Part shown: positions 16,222 through 24,939 of the stretch, in pieces | Numbering within the stretch: position 1 is the first letter of the stretch | How the letters are laid out: every line of letters starts with the position of its first letter | Origin: Bacteroidota bacterium | Lineage (GTDB): Bacteria > Bacteroidota > Bacteroidia > Bacteroidales > Tannerellaceae | Length of the DNA stretch: 40,724 bases | Assembly: GCA_023429375.1 (NCBI GenBank) | Contig: JAEYVY010000004.1 | Coordinates: 1-40,724 of the forward strand | Direction of reading: 5' to 3' | Program-made: the position numbers and the translations under genes | Notes under the pieces: generated by a model | What the model saw: only the letters and a program-made list of their open reading frames with translations | The model's database searches: none | Told to the model about the DNA's origin: nothing

Positions 16222-16273
16222 CTGAAGAAGATTCTGCGCTACGTTACTGCCAGAGATCTTCTTCAGAACGTAG
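16222..16273 (+). ncRNA. potential H-type pseudoknot in the pyrH-U32 gap
   Basis: CTGAAGAAGAT (16222-16232) pairs perfectly with ATCTTCTTCAG (16256-16266), extended inside by TCTG/CAGA across a single bulged G. The loop carries CTACGTT (16239-16245), the exact complement of AACGTAG (16267-16273), which follows the first stem directly. The pairing order is that of an H-type pseudoknot with coaxial 11-bp and 7-bp stems. There is no T-run, so it is not a standard terminator. It lies 68 nt after the pyrH stop and upstream of the next promoter box, so in the pyrH transcript it would be a 3' element. Whether it is a real RNA is untested. Confidence 0.45.
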
Positions 16274-16290
16274 TATACCGTAATTATTTG

Positions 16291-16298
16291 TAACTTTG
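16291..16298 (+). promoter_or_regulatory. -7 box for the U32 gene
   Basis: TAACTTTG matches TAnnTTTG, 75 bp before the TTG start at 16373. The intervening leader ends in a weak stem (CGTTA/TAACG, 16328-16347) followed by a T-rich run. Confidence 0.45.
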
Positions 16299-16372
16299 CG
16301 GTGTATAAGCAGGCATACTTAGCCATGCGTTACGCTAATGAATAACGTTTTTATTATTAAAATCATACGACT

Positions 16373-17629
16373 TTGACAGAAAAGGATTTTGAAATCATGG
16401 CTCCGGTCGGTTCCTACGAATCGCTAATGGCCGCTATTCAAGGAGGAGCAGACTCCATTTATTTCGGTATTGAGGGGCTTAACATGCGTGCCCGCTCTGC
16501 GAATAATTTTACGACAGAAGATTTACGTAAGATCGTTGCGATCTGTAAAGAACATAATGTAAAAAGCTATCTTACAGTCAACACCGTTATCTATGGTGAA
16601 GACTTGGATCTTATGCGCCAGATTATCGATGCGGCTAAAGACGCTGAAATTTCGGCAGTCATTGCAGCCGATGTGGCTCCGATGAGCTATGCCAACAGTA
16701 TCGGACAAGAAGTGCATCTCTCTACTCAGCTGAATATTTCCAATATTGAAGCCTTGAAATTCTATGCTCATTTTGCTGACGTGGTGGTACTAGCCCGTGA
16801 ATTGAACTTAGAGCAGGTGCATGAGATATACAAGCAAATTGTAGAACAGCAAATCAAAGGACCGAAAGGCGAACTGATTCGCATTGAGATGTTTGCACAT
16901 GGAGCCTTGTGTATGGCTGTTTCCGGTAAATGCTACCTAAGCTTGCATGAACAAAACGCATCAGCCAATAGAGGTGCCTGCACTCAGATTTGTCGCCGTG
17001 GTTATACCGTAAAAGACAAGGATAGTGATATCGAACTCGATATTGACAACCAATACATCATGTCTCCAAAAGACTTGAAGACAATTCATTTCATGAATAA
17101 GATGATGGATGCCGGCGTACGTGTATTCAAAATCGAAGGTCGTGCGAGAGGGCCTGAATATGTTCGTATCGTATCAGAATGCTATAAAGAGGCCGTTCAA
17201 TCATATTGCAATGGTACCTATTCCGAAGAGAAAATTGCTGCGTGGGACGAGCGTTTAGCAACAGTCTTTAACCGTGGCTTCTGGAATGGTTATTATTTAG
17301 GTCAGCGCCTGGGAGAATGGACAAGCAAGTATGGTTCGAGCGCGACAAAGAAAAAAGTCTATGTGGCTAAGGCTATCAAATATTTCAGTGAAATAGGCGT
17401 AGCCGAATTTGAGATGGAATCGCAAACCTTACATGTCGGAGATGAGATTCTGATTACTGGTCCCACGACAGGAGCCTTGATGCAGACGATAGAAGAAATA
17501 CGTGTGGAGCTTAAGCCCGTGGAAAAAACAGTAAAAGGTGAGCGTTTTTCTTTAAAAGTAAACGAGAAGATTCGTCCGTCAGACCGGATGTATATACTAG
17601 TACCTAACGATACGAAGGAGTTGAAATAA
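16373..17629 (+). CDS. peptidase U32 family protein (TrhP/RlhA-like RNA hydroxylation factor)
   Basis: A 418-residue member of family U32. Despite the name, the best-studied E. coli members (TrhP, RlhA) are needed for prephenate-dependent hydroxylation of tRNA U34 or 23S rRNA C2501. Visible signatures: EIMAPVGSYESLMAAIQGGAD at the start, the HLSTQLNISN strand, and the conserved Cys cluster CMAVSGKCYLS...NRGACTQICRR, followed by KDLKTIHF and FKIEGRARGPEYV. Start: TTG at 16373 (MTEKDFEIMAP) is chosen since homologues extend a few residues before EIMAPVGS; ATG 16397 is the alternative. It overlaps the thioesterase gene by 1 bp. Confidence 0.88.
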   Translation: MTEKDFEIMAPVGSYESLMAAIQGGADSIYFGIEGLNMRARSANNFTTEDLRKIVAICKEHNVKSYLTVNTVIYGEDLDLMRQIIDAAKDAEISAVIAADVAPMSYANSIGQEVHLSTQLNISNIEALKFYAHFADVVVLARELNLEQVHEIYKQIVEQQIKGPKGELIRIEMFAHGALCMAVSGKCYLSLHEQNASANRGACTQICRRGYTVKDKDSDIELDIDNQYIMSPKDLKTIHFMNKMMDAGVRVFKIEGRARGPEYVRIVSECYKEAVQSYCNGTYSEEKIAAWDERLATVFNRGFWNGYYLGQRLGEWTSKYGSSATKKKVYVAKAIKYFSEIGVAEFEMESQTLHVGDEILITGPTTGALMQTIEEIRVELKPVEKTVKGERFSLKVNEKIRPSDRMYILVPNDTKELK

Positions 17630-18036
17630 TGAAGAATTATGTATTCAAGCTGGATATGAAGGTCCGTGATTACGAATGTGACCTGCAAGGTGTCGTAAAC
17701 AACGCTAATTACCAGCATTACATGGAACATACGCGCCATGAATTTCTTGAGTCATTGGGTGAAAATTTCGGAGCCATGCACGAAAAAGGGGTCGATGCCT
17801 TTGTTTCTCGTGTAGAGATTCAATATCGGACTTCATTGCGCAGTGGCGATCAGTTCTCGTCTTATGTCAACCTGCGTAAAGACGGGCCAAAGTTGGTCTT
17901 CGAGCAGGAGATTTACAGAGAACCGGACCATGTCTTGGCTGCCAAAGGGACAGTCGATGTGGTGGTGGTTGAGAATGGAAAACTCACACGGGGCGAATAT
18001 TTTGATCATTTAATTAAAACAGAAGTTAAAACTTAA
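17629..18036 (+). CDS. acyl-CoA thioesterase, 4HBT hotdog family (YbgC-like)
   Basis: A 135-residue hotdog-fold protein. The characteristic active-site segment is seen near the N-terminus: YECDLQGVVNNANYQHYME with the catalytic Asp, then HTRHEFLESLG on the central helix and FVSRVEIQYRTSLRSGDQ. Such enzymes hydrolyse short acyl-CoAs or 4-hydroxybenzoyl-type thioesters; the substrate here is unknown. Its ATG overlaps the last base of the U32 stop (TAATG), and dprA follows after 14 bp, so the three genes are likely one operon. Confidence 0.85.
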   Translation: MKNYVFKLDMKVRDYECDLQGVVNNANYQHYMEHTRHEFLESLGENFGAMHEKGVDAFVSRVEIQYRTSLRSGDQFSSYVNLRKDGPKLVFEQEIYREPDHVLAAKGTVDVVVVENGKLTRGEYFDHLIKTEVKT

Positions 18037-18050
18037 ATAATACGAACGAC

Positions 18051-19142
18051 ATGCTATACCAAATAGCCTTAACTATGATACACGGAGTGGGTTATACCCA
18101 TGGCCGTCAACTTTTAGAATATTTCGGGTCTGCTGAAGCTGTTTTTGCGGAGAAGGAGCGTCTGCTTGAGAAAGTTCCCGGCATAGGGGTGAAAACAGCC
18201 GCCGAAATCAAAAGGCCCGAGGTAATCGCTAGGGCCGAGAAAGAGTTGGAGTTCATCCAAAAGAACAATATCAAAGGATTATTTATTACAGATGAGGAGT
18301 ATCCCGCACGCCTTAGGGAGTGTGCAGATGCTCCTTTATTCTTGTATGCTAAAGGGACGATGGATCTGAATGCCAAACAGGTAATCAGCATCGTAGGAAC
18401 TCGCAATGCGACACCTTATGGCAGAGACCATACAGAATGCCTAATAGCAGATCTAAGCAAGGCCTTTCCGGACATTCTGATTGTCAGTGGATTGGCCTTT
18501 GGGATTGATATCTGTGCGCACAAAGCCGCTTTAAGGAATAATCTTCCAACTGTTGGGGTATTGGCTCATGGATTGGACAGGATTTATCCAAATGTACACC
18601 GGTCTACAGCCATAGATATGTTGGACAACGGAGGGCTTCTTACCGACTTCCCGAGTGGGACCAATCCGGACAAACAGAATTTCGTGAAAAGGAACCGTAT
18701 CGTAGCCGGCTTATCCGATGCAACAATCGTTATTGAATCTGCTGAAAAAGGGGGATCGTTGATTACCGCAGATATAGCATTCTCATACAGTAGAGATGTC
18801 TTCTCTATTCCCGGGCGAACAACCGATCCGCAATCCAGCGGATGCAACAAGTTAATCCGAGAAAACAAAGCCGGCTTAATTACCTCAGCCCATGATCTGA
18901 TCGCTGCCATGAGATGGGAAGAACCAGAGGTAAAATCACTTCAAAAAGAATTGCCATTTATGGAGGAAGACGACAATCCAGTCATTGCAGTCATCAGACA
19001 ACATAAAGAAATACATATTAATGACCTTGCCATCCAACTTGATACAACCATATCTGAATTAACCCTTTTGCTCTTTGAATTGGAGATGGAGGGTAAAATC
19101 AGAGCGCTTCCAGGAAGCAGATATGAGTGCTGTCGAGGTTGA
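18051..19142 (+). CDS. dprA: DNA-processing protein DprA
   Basis: DprA binds incoming single-stranded DNA and loads RecA during natural transformation; it is also common in species not known to be competent. The 363-residue protein has an N-terminal HhH/SAM-like region (VGYTHGRQLLEYFG...VPGIGVKTAAEI), a Rossmann core with SIVGTRNATPYG, IVSGLAFGIDICAHKAAL, VGVLAHGLDRIYP, FVKRNRIVAGLS and PGRTTDPQSSGCNKLI, and a C-terminal winged-helix (IHINDLAIQLDTTISELTLL). Another HhH protein of ComEA type lies at 27818-28561. Confidence 0.95.
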   Translation: MLYQIALTMIHGVGYTHGRQLLEYFGSAEAVFAEKERLLEKVPGIGVKTAAEIKRPEVIARAEKELEFIQKNNIKGLFITDEEYPARLRECADAPLFLYAKGTMDLNAKQVISIVGTRNATPYGRDHTECLIADLSKAFPDILIVSGLAFGIDICAHKAALRNNLPTVGVLAHGLDRIYPNVHRSTAIDMLDNGGLLTDFPSGTNPDKQNFVKRNRIVAGLSDATIVIESAEKGGSLITADIAFSYSRDVFSIPGRTTDPQSSGCNKLIRENKAGLITSAHDLIAAMRWEEPEVKSLQKELPFMEEDDNPVIAVIRQHKEIHINDLAIQLDTTISELTLLLFELEMEGKIRALPGSRYECCRG

Positions 19143-19220
19143 TAGAGAGCAAGCAGGCATAACCCTTCGTCGATGATTTCTTTCGATTGGTCGACACTTT
19201 TCAGCTCTATGTAGATTCCA

Positions 19221-19252
19221 TTTGCACGAAAAATAGCACACGGATAGCTTTG
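19221..19252 (+). promoter_or_regulatory. complete -33/-7 promoter of the efflux locus
   Basis: TTTG at 19221-19224 and TAGCTTTG at 19245-19252 are separated by exactly 20 bp, the textbook Bacteroidota spacing. The TolC-like gene starts 25 bp further on. Confidence 0.7.
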
Positions 19253-19272
19253 TTATATTATTAATTATATAA
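19253..19272. promoter_or_regulatory. 20-bp near-perfect palindrome in the efflux leader
   Basis: TTATATTATTAATTATATAA is palindromic except at one symmetric pair of positions (7 and 14). It lies between the -7 box and the ATG at 19277, a position where a bound regulator would block transcription or where an mRNA hairpin would sequester the start. All A/T, so it could be chance. Confidence 0.35.
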
Positions 19273-19276
19273 CAGC

Positions 19277-20602
19277 ATGAAAAGGTATAGTTTTATATTC
19301 TGTTTGCTATTCTTACTCTTTCCACTTATTCCCAATGCTGAGAATACCAAGGCCTCGGAGAAATGGACATTGAAAGAGTGTTTGGATTATGCGCTGGAGC
19401 ATAATATACAGGTAAAGAAAAGCAAGGTATCAATTCTTTCCGCCGACGAAGATTTGAAACTTGCTAAAGCGCAATTATTCCCCTCATTATCGGCTTCTTC
19501 ATCGCAAAACTATTCAAATTACCCTTCCTCCAGAGTTGAAAACAGTAACAGCTACACAGGAAGTTATGGTTTAAATGCTAATTTGAAACTCTTTGACGGT
19601 GGACGCAGACTTCAAACCATCAAACAACAGAATCTGCAGACGCAAGTAAATCAATTAAATCTTGAGCAGAGTGAAGACGATATACGAATTGCCCTAATCC
19701 AAGCCTATATGCAGACTCTCTACGCATATGAAGCTGTTGAAATCAATAAAAACACAGTCGAGGTATCGAAAGTTCAACTAGACCGGTCCACAGAACTATT
19801 TAGAGCAGGCTCCATCTCGAAAGTGGATTTATCTCAATTCGAAAGCCAATACAGCACAGACGTATATCAGCTTGTGATAGCCGAAAAAAACTTGGCTAAT
19901 TACAAGCTTCAGTTAAAACAATTGTTAGAGTTGAATATTGATGAGGAAATCGAACTAGATATTCCTCAACTGGAAACAGCAGACATCCTGAGTCCCCTTC
20001 CTGATAAAGAGACCTTATACGCTACGGCGCTAGCCGTTATGCCAGAGATTAAGAACAGCCTGCTCAATGTGCAACTATCGGAAATCGAAATTAAAAAAGC
20101 CAAAGCAGGTTATCTTCCCTCCTTATCACTCAGTGCAGGAATTGGCACTGGCCATTCATCGGGAACCGGTATTACGTTTAAGGATCAAGTTTGGGATAGG
20201 TTCAGTGAAAGTGTTGGCTTGACCTTGAGTATACCTATCTTCTCCAATAGAGAAAACAAAACAGCTGTCAACAAAGCTAAGCTTGCCGTAACGACTAATC
20301 AGTTAGAACTTTTGAATACACAAAAAAACCTGCTAAAAACGGTTGAAGGGATTTATCTGGATGCCAGTTCTTCTCAGACACAGTACATCGCAGCAGAAGA
20401 CCGCCTGAAAGCGGTACAAGAAAGTTTCCGTCAAACCGAAGAACAGTTTTTTCTTGGTATGAAAAACACACTCGAGCTACTGACTGAAAAGAGCAATTTA
20501 CTGAACGCGAAACAAGAAATTCTGCAAGCAAAATACATGGCTATTATGAGTATACAGCTACTCAATGTATATCAAAAGAAAGAGATTGACGATAAGTTAT
20601 GA
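19277..20602 (+). CDS. TolC-family outer-membrane efflux channel
   Basis: A 441-residue outer-membrane factor. A signal peptide (residues 1-21) is followed by the canonical WTLKECLDYALEHNIQVKKSK start of the family, two long alpha-helical hairpin repeats (for example VQLDRSTELFRAGSISKVDLSQFESQY and VQESFRQTEEQFFLGMKNTLELL) and beta segments (LPSLSASSSQNYSN, LPSLSLSAGIG). It would form the trimeric exit duct for the adaptor and MacB-like pump encoded downstream. The gap to the adaptor gene is 32 bp. Confidence 0.92.
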   Translation: MKRYSFIFCLLFLLFPLIPNAENTKASEKWTLKECLDYALEHNIQVKKSKVSILSADEDLKLAKAQLFPSLSASSSQNYSNYPSSRVENSNSYTGSYGLNANLKLFDGGRRLQTIKQQNLQTQVNQLNLEQSEDDIRIALIQAYMQTLYAYEAVEINKNTVEVSKVQLDRSTELFRAGSISKVDLSQFESQYSTDVYQLVIAEKNLANYKLQLKQLLELNIDEEIELDIPQLETADILSPLPDKETLYATALAVMPEIKNSLLNVQLSEIEIKKAKAGYLPSLSLSAGIGTGHSSGTGITFKDQVWDRFSESVGLTLSIPIFSNRENKTAVNKAKLAVTTNQLELLNTQKNLLKTVEGIYLDASSSQTQYIAAEDRLKAVQESFRQTEEQFFLGMKNTLELLTEKSNLLNAKQEILQAKYMAIMSIQLLNVYQKKEIDDKL

Positions 20603-20634
20603 TTGATTACTAACGATAATAAATACTCAAAGAT

Positions 20635-21840
20635 ATGAACAGAAGAAAGATCAGTATTGGAATAATTGCACTGGTAATCATAGGGAGCGCTTTGACCTTC
20701 ATGCTAAAGAAACCGGCAGGAGAAGTAATTCGGTTAGAAACAGTTAAAGCCACACGAAGCACGCTTTCCAACGTAATTACTGCTACCGGAACAGTAGAAC
20801 CGGTTATCAAGGTAGAGGTAGGTACACAGGTCTCCGGTATAATCGATAAGATACATGTAGACTATAACAGTATCGTGAAGAAAGGACAGCTATTGGCAGA
20901 AATGGATAAAGTAAATCTGCAAGCTGAACTTCAAGCGAGACAAGCAAGCCTGGCAAGCAGCAAAACAGAATTCGAATATCAAGAAAAGAATTATGCAAGA
21001 AGTAAAGTGCTCTTCGAAAAGCAGCTGATAAGTGATACAGACTTTGAAACAGCCACATATAATTACGAAAAGGCAAAGAATAGCTATGAACAAAGCCAAG
21101 CAGACATGGTTAAGGTCAGAAGAAATCTGGAGTATGCCACCATCCTTAGTCCAATTGATGGTGTTGTTATTAATCGTGCTGTTGAAGAAGGACAGACCGT
21201 TGCTTCGGGATTTAGCACTCCAACACTATTCACCATCGCAAACGACCTTACGCAAATGCGTGTGATAGCGAATGTAGATGAGGCAGACATAGGCAATGTG
21301 CAAGAAGGACAACATACGACCTTTGCGGTAGATGCTTTTCCGGATGATGTATTTGAAGGAACAGTGACACAGGTAAGATTGGAAGCCATCGTCGAGTCGA
21401 ATGTTGTTACCTATGAAGTGGTTATCAGTGCCTATAACCCGGACTTAAAACTAAAACCTGGTCTGACAGCCAATATAACAATCTATACATTAGAAAGAGA
21501 TAATGTATTGACAATTCCATCCAAGGCATTGCGTTTTGTTCCTGATGCAGAGGCGTTAAAGGCCCTTAATCTGACGGTTCAAGACGCAGGTAATACGTCG
21601 GAAGGAAAAAAGATTGTATGGCAGAGAGAAAGGCAAACATTAAAATCCAAAGCGATTACAACCGGTGCAGTTAGCGGTAGTATGATTGAGGTCATAGATG
21701 GTTTGACAGACAACGAAGAGGTAGTGGTAGAAATGAAAACGACGGCACTGGGGGGTCAAAAATTAGCTGGTGAGAAAAACCCATTCATGCCAGGTCCTCC
21801 AGGATCGAACAACCGGAGTAATCAACCCAAAGAAGAATAA
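20635..21840 (+). CDS. periplasmic adaptor subunit, MacA-like (HlyD family)
   Basis: A 401-residue membrane fusion protein with an uncleaved N-terminal membrane helix (residues 6-25), lipoyl-like halves (VGTQVSGIIDKIHVDYNSIVKKGQLLAEMD and ILSPIDGVVINRAVEEGQTV), a helical hairpin between them (about residues 95-165), a beta-barrel domain, and a C-terminal membrane-proximal domain. The end is Gly/Pro-rich (PFMPGPPGSNN). It connects the TolC-like channel upstream with the MacB-like transporter downstream. Confidence 0.93.
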   Translation: MNRRKISIGIIALVIIGSALTFMLKKPAGEVIRLETVKATRSTLSNVITATGTVEPVIKVEVGTQVSGIIDKIHVDYNSIVKKGQLLAEMDKVNLQAELQARQASLASSKTEFEYQEKNYARSKVLFEKQLISDTDFETATYNYEKAKNSYEQSQADMVKVRRNLEYATILSPIDGVVINRAVEEGQTVASGFSTPTLFTIANDLTQMRVIANVDEADIGNVQEGQHTTFAVDAFPDDVFEGTVTQVRLEAIVESNVVTYEVVISAYNPDLKLKPGLTANITIYTLERDNVLTIPSKALRFVPDAEALKALNLTVQDAGNTSEGKKIVWQRERQTLKSKAITTGAVSGSMIEVIDGLTDNEEVVVEMKTTALGGQKLAGEKNPFMPGPPGSNNRSNQPKEE

Positions 21841-21844
21841 CAGA

Positions 21845-22609
21845 ATGGAAAAGACATTGACAACAAATAAAAGAGAAATAATCCGCTTGGAAGGTATAAC
21901 ACGCGATTTCATCGTAGGAGAAGAAACCGTGCATGCCCTCCGGGGAGTATCCTTCACTATCAATGAAGGTGAGTTCGTAACGATAATGGGAACCTCAGGC
22001 TCAGGAAAAAGTACTCTCCTCAATACGTTGGGATGTCTTGACACGCCTACAAAAGGAGAATACTATCTAGATGGGATACCTGTGCGTTCGATGGGAAAGA
22101 ACGAAAGGGCAACACTTCGGAACAGAAAGATTGGTTTCGTCTTCCAGAGTTATAATCTTCTTCCCAAGACAACTGCGATAGAAAACGTTGAACTACCCCT
22201 CTTATACAACCCGTCATTTAGTGCTGCCAAACGTAGAGAACGAGCGATTGAATCGTTGGTTGAGATGGGTTTGGGAGACAGACTAAACCATAAGAGCAAT
22301 CAGATGTCAGGGGGACAGATGCAACGTGTTGCCATTGCACGCGCTTTGGTCAACAGTCCGGCAGTAATATTGGCAGACGAAGCAACCGGCAATTTGGATA
22401 CACGAACAAGCTTTGAAATCCTGGTCCTATTTCAGAAGCTTCATAAGGAAGGGCGAACTATTATTTTTGTTACTCACAATCCAGAGATCTCGCGTTTTTC
22501 CAGTCGAAATATCCTACTTAAAGATGGACGTGTCGTGAGCGATACATACAACGAGAATATCTTATCAGCTGCCAATGCATTAGCTAAGCTGCCTAAAAAC
22601 GAAGATTAA
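21845..22609 (+). CDS. ABC transporter ATP-binding protein, MacB-type
   Basis: A 254-residue ATPase. Walker A is GTSGSGKST, the Q-loop is FVFQSYNLLP, the ABC signature is MSGGQMQRVAIARAL and Walker B is VILADEATGNLD. ATG 21845 (MEKTLTTNKREI) lies 4 bp after the adaptor stop and is preferred to an in-frame start inside the adaptor gene. In E. coli MacB the ATPase and permease are fused; here they are separate genes 2 bp apart. Confidence 0.92.
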   Translation: MEKTLTTNKREIIRLEGITRDFIVGEETVHALRGVSFTINEGEFVTIMGTSGSGKSTLLNTLGCLDTPTKGEYYLDGIPVRSMGKNERATLRNRKIGFVFQSYNLLPKTTAIENVELPLLYNPSFSAAKRRERAIESLVEMGLGDRLNHKSNQMSGGQMQRVAIARALVNSPAVILADEATGNLDTRTSFEILVLFQKLHKEGRTIIFVTHNPEISRFSSRNILLKDGRVVSDTYNENILSAANALAKLPKNED

Positions 22610-22611
22610 GT

Positions 22612-23832
22612 ATGAACGGTATAAATTTATTGAAGATAGCCCTCAAGGCTTTGGCAAACAATAAAATGCGGGGGTTCCTGACGATGTTGGGAATCATCAT
22701 TGGCGTAGCCTCTGTAATCACCATGCTCGCAATCGGTCAAGGTTCAAAAAAAAGTATTCAGTCCCAAATTAGTGAAATGGGTTCAAACATGATCATGATT
22801 CAACCTGGAGCAGATATGTGGGGTGGTGTGCGCCAAGATGCCTCATCGATGGAAACGCTCAAATTAAAAGATTACGAAGATATTGTCAAAGAAACACGAT
22901 TCATCACTGCAGCTTCTCCAACGGTAAATAGCAGCGGTCAAATTATCTTTGGGGCGAATAATGCCCCTACCACAGTCTACGGCGTGAGTCCAGAGTACTT
23001 AGAAATACGTCGCTATAAAATTGAAGAAGGAGATATGTTTTCGGAACAGGATATCCAGTCTGCTGCCAAAGTCTGTGTTATTGGACAAACCGTTGTCGAC
23101 AACTTATTTAAAAACGGAGAAAATCCAATAGGAAAAGTCATCCGTTTCAATAAGATTCCATTCCTTATAGTCGGTACAATAGAAAGTAAAGGGTATAACA
23201 GCATGGGAATGGATCAAGATGATTTTATTCTGGCACCATTTACTACCATCCAAAAAAGAGTTTTAGCAATCACTCATTTGCAAGGAATAACCTGCTCTGC
23301 CTTGAAGGAAGAATATTCAGATCAGGCCATCGATGAAATCGCTGAAATATTACGTCGCAATCACAAGCTAAAACCTACGGATGATGATGATTTTAACATT
23401 CGTAGCCAGGAAGAACTGAGTTCAATGCTGACCAGTGCGACTGACGTGATGACGGTTTTGCTTGCAGCTGTGGCAGGTATTTCTCTGCTTGTCGGTGGTA
23501 TCGGAATCATGAATATCATGTATGTCTCTGTGACTGAACGAACACGCGAGATAGGCCTACGTATGAGTATAGGAGCTAAAGGACGGGATATACTTGCCCA
23601 ATTTCTGATAGAATCCATATTAATCAGTGTAACTGGCGGTATAATTGGTGTCACTCTAGGCGTTGGTTTTTCCTTATTGATAAATGGAGTTGCTCGTGTC
23701 CCAATTTTTATCCAACCATGGAGTGTTATCCTCGCGTTTGGTGTTTGTACAATAACGGGTATTTTCTTTGGATGGTATCCTGCGAAGAAAGCGGCTCAAT
23801 TAGATCCGATTGAAGCCATTCGCTTCGAATGA
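22612..23832 (+). CDS. ABC transporter permease, MacB/FtsX-type
   Basis: A 406-residue permease with the type VII ABC plan: one N-terminal helix (GFLTMLGIIIGVASVITMLAIG), a large periplasmic MacB-PCD domain (about residues 45-270), then three C-terminal helices (TVLLAAVAGISLLVGGIGIMNIMYVSVTERTREIG, LIESILISVTGGIIGVTLGV, VILAFGVCTITGIFFGWYPAKKAAQLDPIEAIRFE). Such pumps act as mechanotransmitters that drive periplasmic substrates through TolC. Substrate unknown: antibiotics, peptides or lipids are all possible. Confidence 0.93.
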   Translation: MNGINLLKIALKALANNKMRGFLTMLGIIIGVASVITMLAIGQGSKKSIQSQISEMGSNMIMIQPGADMWGGVRQDASSMETLKLKDYEDIVKETRFITAASPTVNSSGQIIFGANNAPTTVYGVSPEYLEIRRYKIEEGDMFSEQDIQSAAKVCVIGQTVVDNLFKNGENPIGKVIRFNKIPFLIVGTIESKGYNSMGMDQDDFILAPFTTIQKRVLAITHLQGITCSALKEEYSDQAIDEIAEILRRNHKLKPTDDDDFNIRSQEELSSMLTSATDVMTVLLAAVAGISLLVGGIGIMNIMYVSVTERTREIGLRMSIGAKGRDILAQFLIESILISVTGGIIGVTLGVGFSLLINGVARVPIFIQPWSVILAFGVCTITGIFFGWYPAKKAAQLDPIEAIRFE

Positions 23833-23837
23833 TTTTG

Positions 23838-23845
23838 TATATTTG
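23838..23845 (+). promoter_or_regulatory. -7 box before the histidine kinase gene
   Basis: TATATTTG matches TAnnTTTG 27 bp before the kinase ATG and just after the permease stop, so the regulator pair may also be transcribed on its own. Confidence 0.5.
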
Positions 23846-23871
23846 CTCGAATCAGATCAAGAAAAGAGGCT

Positions 23872-24939
23872 ATGACTCAAGCGAAAACTTCAGATTTTCT
23901 GGTCCGCAAAGTAGGATTTTTAATTCATATTGTGGCCTGGGCAATACCCTTAGGAATCCCTTTCTTATTTACGGGGAAAAATGAGGACTGGATGCCCTCT
24001 GACTTTTTGCTTCGTTGGAGCATTGTGATAGGATCATTCATGATTGTCTTTTATGTCAATTACTTTTATCTGATCAAACGTCTGCTTTCCGTAAAAAAAA
24101 TTGGAGGATTCCTGCTTGCCAATCTGCTTTTGATGGCTTCTGTTACTTTATTCATCACTTTGATTATGGAACAGCTGCCTCCTCCAGACAATATTGGAGG
24201 CGAACCAATGCATGAACTTGGACTCTTAGAAATAGCAGGTCTCTTATTGCGGAACATATTGATGCATGTTATCATAGTTGGATTAAGTGTGGCTATACGT
24301 ATGACTAGCAACTGGTTTGAAACAGATGCCTTACGTAAAGAGCTTGAACGAAGCAGAACTGAAGCAGAACTTAAAAACCTGAAGAGCCAGCTCAATCCGC
24401 ATTTTCTATTTAATACGCTCAATAATATATATAGCCTCATCGCATTAAGTCCGGAAGAAGCTCAGTCGGCAGTCCATGAGCTAAGCCGTTTACTCCGCTA
24501 TGTACTTTATGAAAGCAGCCAAGAATATGTTACCGTAGGTAAAGAAATAGAATTTATTCGCAATTATATCGAATTGATGCGAATCCGGATGGCTAAGAAC
24601 GTTGACCTGCAAACAGGCATTGAAATAGAAAATGAGAATACGCTTATTGTGCCTTTGCTTTTTATCTCTCTAATTGAGAATGCATTTAAGCATGGCGTAA
24701 GCAATAACAGCCCCTCGTTCATACATATTCGAATTAAACAGGATAAAGAAAAATTATGCTGTATCATTGACAATAGCTCTTTCCCTAAAGACAGTCAGGA
24801 CAAAAGTGGTTCGGGAATCGGGCTTTCCAATCTGGAAAAACGATTGGAACTTCTCTATCCGGGAATGTATTCGCTTCGCTACGGTAAAGAGGAGAATATC
24901 TATCATAGCGAACTCATTTTATCAACTGCTGCACTATGA
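23872..24939 (+). CDS. LytS/YehU-type sensor histidine kinase
   Basis: A 355-residue membrane kinase. Four transmembrane helices occupy residues 12-150, without a sizeable periplasmic domain, so the signal is probably sensed in or at the membrane. A short coiled coil (ALRKELERSRTEAELKNLKSQL) leads into the His_kinase (PF06580-type) phosphoacceptor, QLNPHFLFNTLNN with His177, and an HATPase domain with the N-box LISLIENAFKHGV and G-box GSGIGLSNLEKRL. It overlaps the response-regulator gene by 4 bp. Location right after the pump suggests it senses a stress relieved by the pump. Confidence 0.92.
   Translation: MTQAKTSDFLVRKVGFLIHIVAWAIPLGIPFLFTGKNEDWMPSDFLLRWSIVIGSFMIVFYVNYFYLIKRLLSVKKIGGFLLANLLLMASVTLFITLIMEQLPPPDNIGGEPMHELGLLEIAGLLLRNILMHVIIVGLSVAIRMTSNWFETDALRKELERSRTEAELKNLKSQLNPHFLFNTLNNIYSLIALSPEEAQSAVHELSRLLRYVLYESSQEYVTVGKEIEFIRNYIELMRIRMAKNVDLQTGIEIENENTLIVPLLFISLIENAFKHGVSNNSPSFIHIRIKQDKEKLCCIIDNSSFPKDSQDKSGSGIGLSNLEKRLELLYPGMYSLRYGKEENIYHSELILSTAAL

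Noticed and set aside
16328..16358. Attenuator in the U32 leader
   Set aside because: The stem CGTTA/TAACG is only 5 bp and AT-rich; too weak to call despite the following T-rich run.
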